DNA of 64,000 nucleotides from Massilia soli. Its GTDB lineage: Bacteria > Pseudomonadota > Gammaproteobacteria > Burkholderiales > Burkholderiaceae_D. How positions within the stretch are numbered: position 1 is the stretch's first letter; each line of letters begins with the position of its first letter. The notes beneath the pieces were generated by a model. It was not told where the DNA came from. It was given only the letters and a program-made list of their open reading frames with translations, and did no database searches. Where the stretch lies: positions 124,001-188,000 of the forward strand of contig NZ_JAFBIL020000003.1 of the NCBI RefSeq assembly GCF_016809835.1, written 5' to 3'. Made by a program: the position numbers and the translations under genes. This document shows, piece by piece, positions 42,885 through 52,073 of this stretch.

Positions 42885-45800
42885 ATGCATAGCACGCCCT
42901 ATCGCCAACTGCGCGCCAAGCTGGGTATTTTGTACGGACGATCGATCTACGGCGCCTTGCTACTGGTTGTGATCGGCGGACTGGTGTTCCCCGCGATTAT
43001 CGGCAGCTACCTGCTGATCGGCGTGCAGGAACAGAAGTCGGCCGGGACCGCCCTGAGCGAATCGCTCCAGCGCAACGCCGACATTCTTGCGCTCGGCATG
43101 CAGGAGTCGCTCTGGAACATGAACGCCGAGTCGGCCCATTCGCTGGTCGATTCCGTCATGCGCGACCCATCGGTGCTGCAGGTGCGGGTGATCGGCCAGG
43201 CCGACACCCAGTTCATGGACGTGACGTCGCCCAATCGCCCGGTCGGCAACGTCTTCAAGGCCGAACGCGACATCATGGTGCGCGGCGAGCGCATCGGCCG
43301 CATCCTGGTCGCGATGGACGACGCCCGCAGCCAGCAGGACCTGCGTTCAAAGCAATCGAAATACGCGCTGGTGCTGTTCGGCCAGATCGCCATCTCCCTC
43401 CTGCTCATTATCCTGTTCCTGAACCGCCGACTGATTGTCCCGATGCGCAAGCTGATGGGGTTCTCCGACCGCTTGTCGCGCGGCGACTTCGAAACCCGCC
43501 TCGACCTCGACGGCAACGACGAACTCGGCCGCCTGGGCAGCCAGATGGAGCAGATGCGGATCGCGATCAAGCACCTGTTTGAAGACATCGGCCGCCGCGA
43601 AGAGCGTTTCCGCACCATCGTCACCCAGGTTCCCGGCGCGGTGTTCCGCGCGCGCCGCGGCGGCGCGATCGACTTCGTCAGCGACGCCATCGAGGATATC
43701 TCCGGCTACCCGGCATCGCAGTTCATGCGCGCCACCACCGACGCCTGGACCGACCTGGTCTCGCCCGAGCACCGCCGCCTCCAATACGGCGCGGTGCGCG
43801 AGGCCAGCCGCACCGGCCAGCCCTACGAAATCGAGTACCGCATTCAGGACGCCACCGGCACCGAGCGCTGGGTGTCCGAGAAGGGCCATCCGCGCGCCGA
43901 CGGCGCCGGCGCGGTCGAATGGATCGACGGCATCCTGACCGACATCAGCGAGCGCAAACACAACGAGATGCGCATCGAAGGCCTGCTGGCTGAACAAAGC
44001 GCGATTCTCGATAACGTGATGTTCGGCGTGATGTTCGTGCGCGGGCGCCACGTGGTGTCGGCCAACCGCCGCTGCGAGGAGCTGTTCGGCTACGGCAGCG
44101 GCGAACTGGCCGGCGTCTCGACCGACGTGTTCTTCAACTCGCGCATGGACTTCGCGCTGGGCGGCATGCGCCAGCATCCTGGCCTGTCGCACGGCCGCGA
44201 CTTCAGCGAAGAGCGCGAATACCACAAGCGCGACGGCTCGACGTTCTGGTGCATGGTCAGCGGCTGCGCGCTCGATCCGCTGCATCCGAACGAAGGCAGC
44301 ATTTGGGTCTACGCCGACATCAGCGAACGCAAGCAGGCCGAAGAAAAGCTGCGCCTGTCCGCCACGGTGCTGGAGCACATCGCCGACGGCGTGATGGTGG
44401 TCGACGCGGAACGCCGCATTGTCGCCGTCAATCCGGCATTTACCCAGATTACCGGCTACAGCGAGCACGAAGCGATCGGCCAGCCGGCCAGTATCACGCG
44501 TTCCGACCGCCACGACGCCGCGTTCCACCAGGCGATGTGGGCGGAGCAGGAGACCAAAGGCTTCTGGCGCGGCGAAATCTGGAACCGCCGCAAAAACGGC
44601 GAGGTATACCCGGAGTGGCTGACCGTGTCGGTCATGCGCGACCGCAGCGGCAGGATCACCCATTATGTCGGCGTCTTCAGCGACATCACGGCGGCCAAGG
44701 AATCGCAGGAAAAGCTTGATCACATGGCGCACCACGATCCGCTGACGGCGCTGCCGAACCGCCTGCTGTTCCACGACCGGTTGCAGCACGCGCTGCAGCG
44801 CGCCAGCCGGATGGACGAGCAGCTCGCGGTGCTGTTCATCGACCTTGACCGCTTCAAGAACGTTAACGACACGCTCGGCCATCATGTTGGCGACGAGCTG
44901 TTGATCAAGGTGGCGGGCGCCTTGTCGGAGCGCCTGCGCGAGGGCGACACCCTGGCGCGGCTGGGCGGCGACGAGTTCATCGTCCTGCTCGAAAACGTCG
45001 ACGGCGCCTACGGCGCAGCGCTGGTCGCCGAAAAGCTGATGGCCATGTTCGAGCAGCCTTTCCTGGTCTCCGATTACGAGCTGTTCGTCACCGGCAGCGT
45101 CGGTATCAGCCTGTATCCGAGCGACGCGATCGATCTGAACATGCTGATCCGGAACGCCGACGTCGCCATGTACCAGGCCAAGGCGCGCGGCCGCAACGGC
45201 TACCAGTTCTACGCGCCGTCGATGACGGGCGAGGGCGTCGAGCGCCTGCGCCTCGAAGCGATGCTGCGCCGCTCGATCGACAAGAACGAGATTTTCCTGA
45301 ACTACCAGCCGCAGGTCGAAATCGACACCGGCCGCCTGATCGGGGTTGAAGCGCTGGTGCGCTGGAACAGCCCGGAGCTGGGCGTGGTGCCGCCGGCCCG
45401 CTTCATTCCGCTGGCGGAAGACATCGGCTTCATCAGCCAGCTCGGCAAGTGGGTGCTGTACGAGGCGTGCCGCCAGATGATTCGCTGGGAAGGGCAGGGC
45501 CTGGTGGTGCCGAAGATCGCGGTCAACCTGTCGGTCAAGCAGTTCGAGCGCGGCAGCATCGCCAGCATGGTGGCCGACGTGCTGGCCGAAACCGGTCTCG
45601 ATCCGCAGCGCCTGCAGCTTGAAGTGACCGAATCGGTGATCATGAATACCGGCGACGCGCTGGCCTTCATCAACGACCTGCACGCGATCGGCGTGGGACT
45701 GGCGATCGACGACTTCGGCACCGGATACTCGTCGCTGGCCTACCTCAAGCAGATGCCGGTGCAGACGCTGAAGATCGACCGCAGCTTCATCAAGGACATC

Positions 45801-46013
45801 TCGACCGACATCAATGACGAAGCGATCACGATCGCGATCATCCAGCTTGGCAAGAGCCTGAACCTGTCGGTGATCGCCGAAGGGGTGGAGACTGCCGAGC
45901 AGGCGGAGTTCTTGCTGCGCCACGGCTGCAACCTGGCGCAGGGCTACTACTACAGCCGGCCGGTGATGCCGGGCGCGCTGCTGGAAGACTGGCAGGTAAA
46001 AGAGCTGGGCTAG
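42885..46013 (+). CDS. Large membrane PAS-GGDEF-EAL signalling protein
   Basis: 1042-residue c-di-GMP protein. TM1 (about residues 22-46), a periplasmic sensor of about 115 residues, TM2 (about 163-185), HAMP-like linker, then three PAS/PAC modules (about 240-360, 365-480, 485-600), GGDEF (about 615-780) and EAL (about 790-1040). LGGDEF is intact, as are VEALVRW, NLSVKQF, EVTESV, DDFGTGYSSL and EGVET. Either or both activities could be real, set by the PAS and periplasmic inputs. Single gene, no operon partner. Confidence 0.92.
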   Translation: MHSTPYRQLRAKLGILYGRSIYGALLLVVIGGLVFPAIIGSYLLIGVQEQKSAGTALSESLQRNADILALGMQESLWNMNAESAHSLVDSVMRDPSVLQVRVIGQADTQFMDVTSPNRPVGNVFKAERDIMVRGERIGRILVAMDDARSQQDLRSKQSKYALVLFGQIAISLLLIILFLNRRLIVPMRKLMGFSDRLSRGDFETRLDLDGNDELGRLGSQMEQMRIAIKHLFEDIGRREERFRTIVTQVPGAVFRARRGGAIDFVSDAIEDISGYPASQFMRATTDAWTDLVSPEHRRLQYGAVREASRTGQPYEIEYRIQDATGTERWVSEKGHPRADGAGAVEWIDGILTDISERKHNEMRIEGLLAEQSAILDNVMFGVMFVRGRHVVSANRRCEELFGYGSGELAGVSTDVFFNSRMDFALGGMRQHPGLSHGRDFSEEREYHKRDGSTFWCMVSGCALDPLHPNEGSIWVYADISERKQAEEKLRLSATVLEHIADGVMVVDAERRIVAVNPAFTQITGYSEHEAIGQPASITRSDRHDAAFHQAMWAEQETKGFWRGEIWNRRKNGEVYPEWLTVSVMRDRSGRITHYVGVFSDITAAKESQEKLDHMAHHDPLTALPNRLLFHDRLQHALQRASRMDEQLAVLFIDLDRFKNVNDTLGHHVGDELLIKVAGALSERLREGDTLARLGGDEFIVLLENVDGAYGAALVAEKLMAMFEQPFLVSDYELFVTGSVGISLYPSDAIDLNMLIRNADVAMYQAKARGRNGYQFYAPSMTGEGVERLRLEAMLRRSIDKNEIFLNYQPQVEIDTGRLIGVEALVRWNSPELGVVPPARFIPLAEDIGFISQLGKWVLYEACRQMIRWEGQGLVVPKIAVNLSVKQFERGSIASMVADVLAETGLDPQRLQLEVTESVIMNTGDALAFINDLHAIGVGLAIDDFGTGYSSLAYLKQMPVQTLKIDRSFIKDISTDINDEAITIAIIQLGKSLNLSVIAEGVETAEQAEFLLRHGCNLAQGYYYSRPVMPGALLEDWQVKELG

Positions 46014-46034
46014 GCGCGGCCCGGGCGCCGGCGC

Positions 46035-46460
46035 CTAGCCGGCGTCGCGAATCAGGTCGCGCAGGTTGCAGTCGAGCTGCCACTCGCGCCGTTCGGAGCT
46101 GCTGCCGGCCAGGCGTGCCAGTTCTTCGCGGGTCTGTTCGGCCTGCGCCTTGACCAGCCGGTCGGCCAGTGCGGGATCGGGCAGCATGGTGCCGAAGAAG
46201 GCCACGGTATCGTCGCGCTGGATCAGCAGCGTAGGGAAATTCTCGACATCGAGGTCGCCAACGAGGTCGGCCTGGTCTTCGACGTCGATCCACACGAACA
46301 GCTTGTCGGGATGGCGCGCGGCCACCGTCTCGAAGGCGTTCCGGTACGCCGTGCAGGTACCGCACCACGCGGCGCACAGGCAGGCCACGACCCAGCGATC
46401 GCCGGCCAGCGCCTGGGTGATCGTGTCGCGGTTGTCAAGGTCGAGAGTCAGGCTATGCAT
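46035..46460 (-). CDS. Thioredoxin-fold protein with WCGTC site
   Basis: 141-residue thioredoxin-family protein. Active site AAWCGTC (Cys33, Cys36; Thr instead of the Pro of WCGPC), then a cis-Pro region in VENFPTLLIQ. No signal peptide, so cytosolic. The WCGTC dipeptide would alter redox potential relative to classic thioredoxin. Substrate unknown. Confidence 0.85.
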   Translation of the reverse strand: MHSLTLDLDNRDTITQALAGDRWVVACLCAAWCGTCTAYRNAFETVAARHPDKLFVWIDVEDQADLVGDLDVENFPTLLIQRDDTVAFFGTMLPDPALADRLVKAQAEQTREELARLAGSSSERREWQLDCNLRDLIRDAG

Positions 46461-46522
46461 GCGGCATTCTACAACGCCCGCCGCAGGGCTGCCAGCGCAG
46501 GCTGGCCGGGTTAAAATACGGT

Positions 46523-47233
46523 ATGTCTATCATTCTCGCCATCGAAACCTCCTCCGAACTCGCATCCTGCGCGCTGCTCAACGGCGAAACGCTGCTGGCG
46601 CGCGCCTCGTCCGGCGTGCGCACCCACTCGCAATCGATCCTGCCGATGGTGCAGGAGCTGCTTGCCGAAGCCGGGCTGACGCTCGCGCAGTGCGACGCGA
46701 TCGCGTTCGGGGCGGGCCCGGGCTCGTTTACCGGCGTGCGTACCGCGTGCGGCATCGCCCAGGGCCTCGCCTTTGGCGCCGGCCTGCCGGTGGTCCCCTT
46801 GGTAACCCTCGAAGCGATGGCGCTGGCCTGCCGCCTGCAAACCGGCGCCACCGAGATCCTCACGGTGCTCGACGCGCGCATGGGCGAGGTGTATTGGGCC
46901 CAGTACCGGTTTGATGGCGGCTTGACGGTGGTGGCCGAGCCGGCCCTGTGCGCGCCGGGCGACGTCGCCCCGGTCGATGCCGGCGGCGTCCTGACTGCCT
47001 GCGGCAACGGCTTCGCCGCTTACCCGGACGCGTTCGCCGGCCGTCCGTGGGCGCAAGGCGCGCTGGCCGCCATCATGCCGCATGCCGGCGAGGTCGCACG
47101 GCTGGGCAGCGCGGCGCTGGCCGCCGGCCACGGCGTGGCGGCAGCGCAAGCGCAGCCGCTCTACCTGCGCAACAAGGTCGCCTACACCAGCGCCGAGCGC
47201 CAGGTCATCAACGCCAGCAAGGCCGCCGCATGA
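46523..47233 (+). CDS. tsaB: tRNA t6A synthesis protein TsaB
   Basis: 236-residue TsaB, partner of TsaD/TsaE/TsaC in adding threonylcarbamoyl to A37 of tRNAs reading ANN codons. Text: ILAIETSSELASCALL and GPGSFTGVRTACGIAQGLA, as in E. coli YeaZ. It overlaps rimI by 4 bases (ATGA). Confidence 0.95.
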   Translation: MSIILAIETSSELASCALLNGETLLARASSGVRTHSQSILPMVQELLAEAGLTLAQCDAIAFGAGPGSFTGVRTACGIAQGLAFGAGLPVVPLVTLEAMALACRLQTGATEILTVLDARMGEVYWAQYRFDGGLTVVAEPALCAPGDVAPVDAGGVLTACGNGFAAYPDAFAGRPWAQGALAAIMPHAGEVARLGSAALAAGHGVAAAQAQPLYLRNKVAYTSAERQVINASKAAA

Positions 47234-47688
47234 CCGACGCCGGTCTGCACCTGTCGCGCATGGCGATGGCCGACATCGACGAAGTGTTCGGCGTCGAGCT
47301 GTCGGTGTACCCGCATCCCTGGACGCGCGGGAATTTCACCGACTCGCTCGCCACCGGCTACCAGGGCCGCGTGCTGCGCGACGACGCCGGCCAGCTGGTC
47401 GGCTACTTCCTGCTGATGGCGGCGGTCGACGAAGCGCACCTGCTCAACGTCGCCGTGCGCGCCGAGCGCCAGGGCGAAGGGCTGGGGCGCCACCTGCTCG
47501 ACAAGGTCGCCGACTGCGCGCGCGCGCTGGGCATGGAATCGGTGCTGCTGGAGGTGCGCCCATCGAACCTGCGCGCGCTGAAGGTGTATGAACAGTACGG
47601 CTACGCCGAAATCGGCCGGCGCAAGGCATACTATCCCGACCATAACGGACAACGCGAGGATGCGATCGTGATGAGGTACGTTCTATGA
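47230..47688 (+). CDS. rimI: Ribosomal-protein S18 alanine N-acetyltransferase
   Basis: 152-residue GNAT acetyltransferase, RimI family. Acetyl-CoA loop RAERQGEGLGRHLL and C-terminal ALKVYEQYGYAEIGRRKAYY. tsaB-rimI adjacency is common in bacteria. Both ends overlap neighbours by 4 bases, showing tight coupling. Confidence 0.93.
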   Translation: MTDAGLHLSRMAMADIDEVFGVELSVYPHPWTRGNFTDSLATGYQGRVLRDDAGQLVGYFLLMAAVDEAHLLNVAVRAERQGEGLGRHLLDKVADCARALGMESVLLEVRPSNLRALKVYEQYGYAEIGRRKAYYPDHNGQREDAIVMRYVL

Positions 47689-48554
47689 GTAAGCGCAGCG
47701 CCGCCTTCCTCGAAGAGATGGGCATCGGACCGCTGTGGACGCTGCGCGGCAGCGCAGGCGCTCCCGCGGCCGAACCGCCAGCCGCGGAAGCCGTGCCGGA
47801 GGTGCAGGCGGCGCCCGCGACTAAGCCGTACCGTCCCGAGCCATCGCCGGCGCTGCCGCCGCCGCCGGTATACCAGCCCGGCCACGAGCCGCGCGCGCCG
47901 ATGAACCATCCGCAGCCGCCGGGCAGCGCCTGGGCCGACGCGGATGTCGCGCCCGCAGCGACGGACGAAGAGATCGCCGCCATGGACTGGGCACAGCTGC
48001 GCGCGGCGATTGCCGGCTGCACCCGCTGCGGCCTGTGCGCAAGCGGCAGCAAGCCAGTCTACGGAAGCGGCGCGCGCCAGGCGCAATGGGTCGTCGCCGC
48101 GGGTGCGACGACGGCGGCCGACGAAACCGAGGGCCAGCCGGTCGCGGGCGAGGCCGGCAAGCTGCTGGGTAACATGCTGGCCGCGGTCGAGCTCTCGCGC
48201 GAGACCAGCGCCTGGGTCACCAATCTGGTCAAATGCCGCCCGACCAGCGCCAATGGCGGCGACCGCGCGCCGACGATCGACGAAGCGCGCGCCTGCCGGC
48301 CCTACCTCGAACGCGAAGTTGCGCTGACCGGCGCCGCGATGGTGCTCACGGTGGGCCAGATCGCCGCCAACGGCCTGCTTGGCAAGCCGCTCGCCGAGCC
48401 GCTGTCGGCCGCGCGTGGCGCGGTGCATGCACTGGGCGAGGTAGCGCTGGTGGCGACACTGCATCCGGGCGAACTGCTGCGCCGCGGCGCCGACAAGGCG
48501 CTCGCGTGGGCCGACCTGTGCCTGGCAAAGGCGCACGATGGACGCACGGGCTGA
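47685..48554 (+). CDS. Family-4-type uracil-DNA glycosylase-like protein, altered motif A
   Basis: 289-residue protein: Pro/Ala-rich N-terminus (to about residue 100) then a UDG-4-like domain. Four Cys fit the 4Fe-4S site (GCTRCGLC, then VKCRP and ARACRPYL), and the His motif is LHPGELLR. Motif A, normally GEGPG or GEAPG, aligns to AGATT (text VVAAGATTAADETEGQPV), so the usual catalytic Glu is absent. It may be inactive, or use another residue. It sits in the tsaB-rimI operon, overlapping by 4 and 17 bases. Confidence 0.78.
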   Translation: MSKRSAAFLEEMGIGPLWTLRGSAGAPAAEPPAAEAVPEVQAAPATKPYRPEPSPALPPPPVYQPGHEPRAPMNHPQPPGSAWADADVAPAATDEEIAAMDWAQLRAAIAGCTRCGLCASGSKPVYGSGARQAQWVVAAGATTAADETEGQPVAGEAGKLLGNMLAAVELSRETSAWVTNLVKCRPTSANGGDRAPTIDEARACRPYLEREVALTGAAMVLTVGQIAANGLLGKPLAEPLSAARGAVHALGEVALVATLHPGELLRRGADKALAWADLCLAKAHDGRTG

Positions 48555-49467
48555 CACCTTCCAGGCGCAGTTCGCGCGCCGCTGGGGGCATCTGCGCCAG
48601 CCGCACGTGCGCACCCTGGCGTGGCTGCTCGACGCCCCCGACCTGCTCGATGCGCACGATCCCTACTGGGAACACAAGATCGCCTCGCTCGGCGAGGTCG
48701 GTCCCGGTGTCGCGCGCTGGCTGGGCGAGCTCGACGCCGACCCGTCGGCGCTGCAAGCCTCGCTTGGCGAGCGCGTCTACACCCGGCTCGGGCTGTATGC
48801 CGAGAAGCTGATGGCCTTCTACTTTCGCGAGCGCGGTGAACTGGTGGCGCACGGCCTGCAGGTACGCAGCAGCCGCAACGACACGGTTGGCGAGTTCGAC
48901 TTCCTGCTCGACGCGGGCGAGGGCGGCGTCGAGCACATCGAATTCGCGACCAAGTTCTACCTGCTCGAAGGCACTGCCGCCTCGCGCTTCGACACCTTTG
49001 TCGGTCCCAACCTGGCCGACAGTCTCGGTGCCAAGATGCGCAAGATATTCACCCGCCAGCTCGAACTAGGCATTCACCCGGCCGCGCAGGCGCTGCTCGA
49101 GCGTCCCGTGATCCGCGCGCGGGCGCTGGTCAAAGGCTGGCTGTTCTACCCATCGGGCGGGCACCAGCCGATGGGCGGCATCTCGGCGCAGCACTGCCGG
49201 GGCTTCTGGTGCGCGCTGGCCGAAGTAGCGGCACTGGAAGCGGACCGCTTCGTGATCCTGCCGCGCATGCAATGGCTGGCGCCCTACCGTGGCGACGGCA
49301 GCGACAGCGTGATGGGAAGGGAAGCGCTGCAAGCGGCGCTGGCTGGCGCCGCGATGCCATCGCTGGTAGCGGCGGTACGGGAAGAGGGTGGCGACATCAT
49401 CGAAACCGCGCGCGGCTTCATCGTCCCCGACACCTGGCGCTCCCGCGCCGCCCTCCGCCTGCAATAA
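48538..49467 (+). CDS. DUF1853 family protein
   Basis: 309-residue protein of DUF1853, function unknown. Family text: QFARRWGHLRQPHVRTLAWL, KLMAFYFRERGEL and SRNDTVGEFDFLL with EFATKFYLL, which recalls a restriction-like nuclease fold (D...ExK-like), though activity is not established. It overlaps the UDG-like gene by 17 bases and ends a four-gene coupled run. A long inverted repeat follows. Confidence 0.86.
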   Translation: MDARADTFQAQFARRWGHLRQPHVRTLAWLLDAPDLLDAHDPYWEHKIASLGEVGPGVARWLGELDADPSALQASLGERVYTRLGLYAEKLMAFYFRERGELVAHGLQVRSSRNDTVGEFDFLLDAGEGGVEHIEFATKFYLLEGTAASRFDTFVGPNLADSLGAKMRKIFTRQLELGIHPAAQALLERPVIRARALVKGWLFYPSGGHQPMGGISAQHCRGFWCALAEVAALEADRFVILPRMQWLAPYRGDGSDSVMGREALQAALAGAAMPSLVAAVREEGGDIIETARGFIVPDTWRSRAALRLQ

Positions 49468-49489
49468 ACAAAAGGTCCAAATCGGGAAG

Positions 49490-49557
49490 TTCCAAAATCG
49501 GGGACAGACCACCATTTTAGAATCTTCTAAAATGGTGGTCTGTCCCCGATTTTGGAA
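49490..49557. repeat. Perfect 33-bp inverted repeat with 2-base loop
   Basis: Left arm 49490-49522, loop TC, right arm 49525-49557. The GGGGACAGACC core is flanked by AAAATC and ACCATTTTAGAA text. A partial copy of the arm start (TCCAAATCGGGA) lies at 49477. It lies between convergent genes and may also act as a terminator. The core resembles dispersed repeats of Oxalobacteraceae, as I recall. Confidence 0.9.
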
Positions 49558-49575
49558 TGTTTGTGAGCGTGGGGA

Positions 49576-50838
49576 TTAGTGCTTGTGCTCGCCAATCAGG
49601 GCGAGCGAGTCGTGTTCTTTCTGGTTCAGCGCGTGGCGCTTCATGATCAGGAACATGATGCCGGCGACGAAGGCGCCAAACAGGACGATGATGATGTTCA
49701 GGTCGAGGTTGAGCGTGATCATCACCGCGTAGAGCGCGAGCATCGTCAGGATCGACAGGTTTTCGTTGAAGTTCTGAACCGCGATCGAGTGCCCGGCGCT
49801 CATCAGGACGTGGCCGCGGTGCTGCAGCAGCGCGTTCATCGGGACCACGAAGAAACCGGACAGGATGCCGATGAAGATCAGCAGGGGGTAAGCCATCACC
49901 ACCGAATGCACCAGCGGCATGCACATCACCACCACGCCCATCGCGATGCCCAGCGGGATCACGGTCAGCGACTTTTTCAGCGGAATGATCTTGGCAGAGG
50001 CGGCCGCGCCCAGCGCCACGCCCAGCGCGACCACGCCAATCAGCGCGGTGGCTTTGTCGAGCGGCATGTCGAGCGATTTCTCGGCCCACTTGAGCACGAT
50101 GAATTGCAGGGTCGCGCCCGCGCCCCAGAACAGCGTCGTCACCGCCAGCGAAATCTGGCCGAGCTTGTCCTTCCAGAGCAGGCCGCAGCAAATGGAGAAT
50201 TCGGCAATGAGCTTGGCCGGGTTGCGTTCCTGGTGGGCGTAGATGGCGCCGGTGTCGGGGATGCGCAGGTTGAACAGCGTGGCCAGCATGTAGACGAACA
50301 CGACCACGGCGAGCGCCGCTTCGGTGGTACTGTCGATGCCGGTGTCGATCAGCGGCAGGTCGATGCTGAGCAGCAGCGCCGAGCCGTGCGCGCTGACCAG
50401 CGCGCCGCCCATGACGGTGCCGAGGATGATCGACATGACCGTCAGGCCTTCGATCCAGCCGTTTGCTTCAACCAGTTTTTCGGGCGGCAGCAGTTCTGTG
50501 AGGATGCCGTATTTGGCGGGCGAGTACACCGCCGCGCCAAAGCCGACCACCGCGTACGAGAGCAGCGGGTGCAGCTGGAATACCATCAGCGCGCAGCCGA
50601 AGATCTTGATCAGGTTGGCGATGAACATCACCCGGCCCTTCGGCATCGAGTCGGCGAAGGCGCCGACAAAGGCGGCGAGAAGAACGTAGAAGAGCACAAA
50701 TGAAAGCTTGAGCAGCGGCGTCAGCGATGCCGGCGCATTCATGGAAATCAGCAGGTCAATCGCTACGAACAGCAGTGCATTGTCCGCCAGCGACGAAAAA
50801 AACTGCGCCGCCATGATGGTATAAAAACCACGATTCAT
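49576..50838 (-). CDS. lplT: Lysophospholipid transporter LplT-like MFS protein
   Basis: 420-residue MFS protein with about 12 helices (first text MAAQFFSSLADNALLFVAIDLL, then SPAKYGILTELLP). This is the LplT group, moving lysophospholipids to the inner leaflet for re-acylation by Aas. E. coli encodes lplT next to aas; no aas is seen here. Divergent from alr. Confidence 0.87.
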   Translation of the reverse strand: MNRGFYTIMAAQFFSSLADNALLFVAIDLLISMNAPASLTPLLKLSFVLFYVLLAAFVGAFADSMPKGRVMFIANLIKIFGCALMVFQLHPLLSYAVVGFGAAVYSPAKYGILTELLPPEKLVEANGWIEGLTVMSIILGTVMGGALVSAHGSALLLSIDLPLIDTGIDSTTEAALAVVVFVYMLATLFNLRIPDTGAIYAHQERNPAKLIAEFSICCGLLWKDKLGQISLAVTTLFWGAGATLQFIVLKWAEKSLDMPLDKATALIGVVALGVALGAAASAKIIPLKKSLTVIPLGIAMGVVVMCMPLVHSVVMAYPLLIFIGILSGFFVVPMNALLQHRGHVLMSAGHSIAVQNFNENLSILTMLALYAVMITLNLDLNIIIVLFGAFVAGIMFLIMKRHALNQKEHDSLALIGEHKH

Positions 50839-50966
50839 TCGAAAGCTCTAAAACAAGTGTGGGTTGCTTTATACCATGAATGCCCATGAACCCAAAGAAA
50901 TCCGCAATGCGAAACGGGCAGGGCCGGGTAAAATAGAGCCTCTTGTAAACTACGCCATTTTTGTCC

Positions 50967-52073
50967 ATGCCAAGGCCGCTCAGCGCTACCGTTCACCTCG
51001 ATTCAATGCGACACAACCTGGCGCGGGTGCGCGCCTGCACCCCGGGGGCGAAAGTGTGGGGCGTGGTCAAGGCGAACGCCTACGGCCATGGCCTGGAGCA
51101 CGCGCTGCGCGGTTTCGCCGATGCCGACGGCCTGGCGCTGATCGAGACCGAGGGTGCGGTGCGCCTGCGCGAACTGGGCTGGACCCGGCCGCTGCTGCTG
51201 CTCGAAGGGATCTTCGAGCCGGCCGACACGGCGCTGCTGGATCAGTACGGCTTGAACAGCGCGGTTCACTGCGTCGAGCAGATCGCGATGCTGGAGCAGG
51301 CCCGGTTTAGCCGCCCGATCGACGTGCACCTGAAAATGAACACCGGGATGAACCGCCTCGGCTTCCGCCCCGACCAGTTCGCGCACGCCTGGCAGCGCCT
51401 GCGCGCCATCGCCGCGGTGCGCGAGATCACCTTGATGACCCATTTCGCCAACGCCGACGAACTGGAGCACCCGCGCCTGAGCGTGCGCGAACAGGTGCGC
51501 CGCTTCTGCGCCGGCGCCGACGGCATCGATGGCCCGCGCAGCCTGTCGAATTCCGGCGGCGTGCTGCACCAGGCCGAGCTGGCGGCGGACCTGTCGAACG
51601 ACTGGGTGCGCCCGGGGATCATGCTGTACGGCGGCACGCCCGGCGGCAACACGGCCGACCACTTCGGCTTGCGCCCGACCATGACGCTGGCCAGCGAGAT
51701 CATCGGCATCCAGGAGATCGGCGCCGGCGAGACCGTCGGCTACGGCAGCCGCTTCGAGGCCACCGAACCGATGCGCATCGGCGTCGTCGCCTGCGGCTAT
51801 GCCGACGGCTACCCGCGCCATGCGCCGCACGGCACCCCGGTGATCGTCGATGGCGTCCGCACCCGGCTGGTCGGCCGGGTGTCGATGGACATGATGACGG
51901 TCGACCTGAGCGGCCTGGCCGGCGCGCGGGTGGGCAGCAAGGTGGTGCTGTGGGGCGCCGGCCTGCCGGTCGACGAAGTGGCCGACGCCGCCGGCACCAT
52001 CGGCTATGAATTGATGTGCGCCGTCGCGCCGCGCGTGCGCATGATGGAAGCTGACCTGGAAAACCATGGCTAA
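50967..52073 (+). CDS. alr: Alanine racemase
   Basis: 368-residue PLP enzyme interconverting L- and D-alanine for peptidoglycan. PLP lysine in VVKANAYGHG (about residue 34), MLYGG and the C-terminal catalytic Tyr in the VGYGSRF region. ATG 50967 was chosen; an in-frame TTG at 50961 is less likely. It overlaps radA by 8 bases. Confidence 0.94.
   Translation: MPRPLSATVHLDSMRHNLARVRACTPGAKVWGVVKANAYGHGLEHALRGFADADGLALIETEGAVRLRELGWTRPLLLLEGIFEPADTALLDQYGLNSAVHCVEQIAMLEQARFSRPIDVHLKMNTGMNRLGFRPDQFAHAWQRLRAIAAVREITLMTHFANADELEHPRLSVREQVRRFCAGADGIDGPRSLSNSGGVLHQAELAADLSNDWVRPGIMLYGGTPGGNTADHFGLRPTMTLASEIIGIQEIGAGETVGYGSRFEATEPMRIGVVACGYADGYPRHAPHGTPVIVDGVRTRLVGRVSMDMMTVDLSGLAGARVGSKVVLWGAGLPVDEVADAAGTIGYELMCAVAPRVRMMEADLENHG

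Noticed and set aside
43347-45923. 858-residue open frame on the minus strand inside the PAS-GGDEF-EAL gene
   Set aside because: Antisense shadow of a clear gene in GC-rich DNA; its text (His/Ala/Asp/Arg/Val-rich) has no domain.
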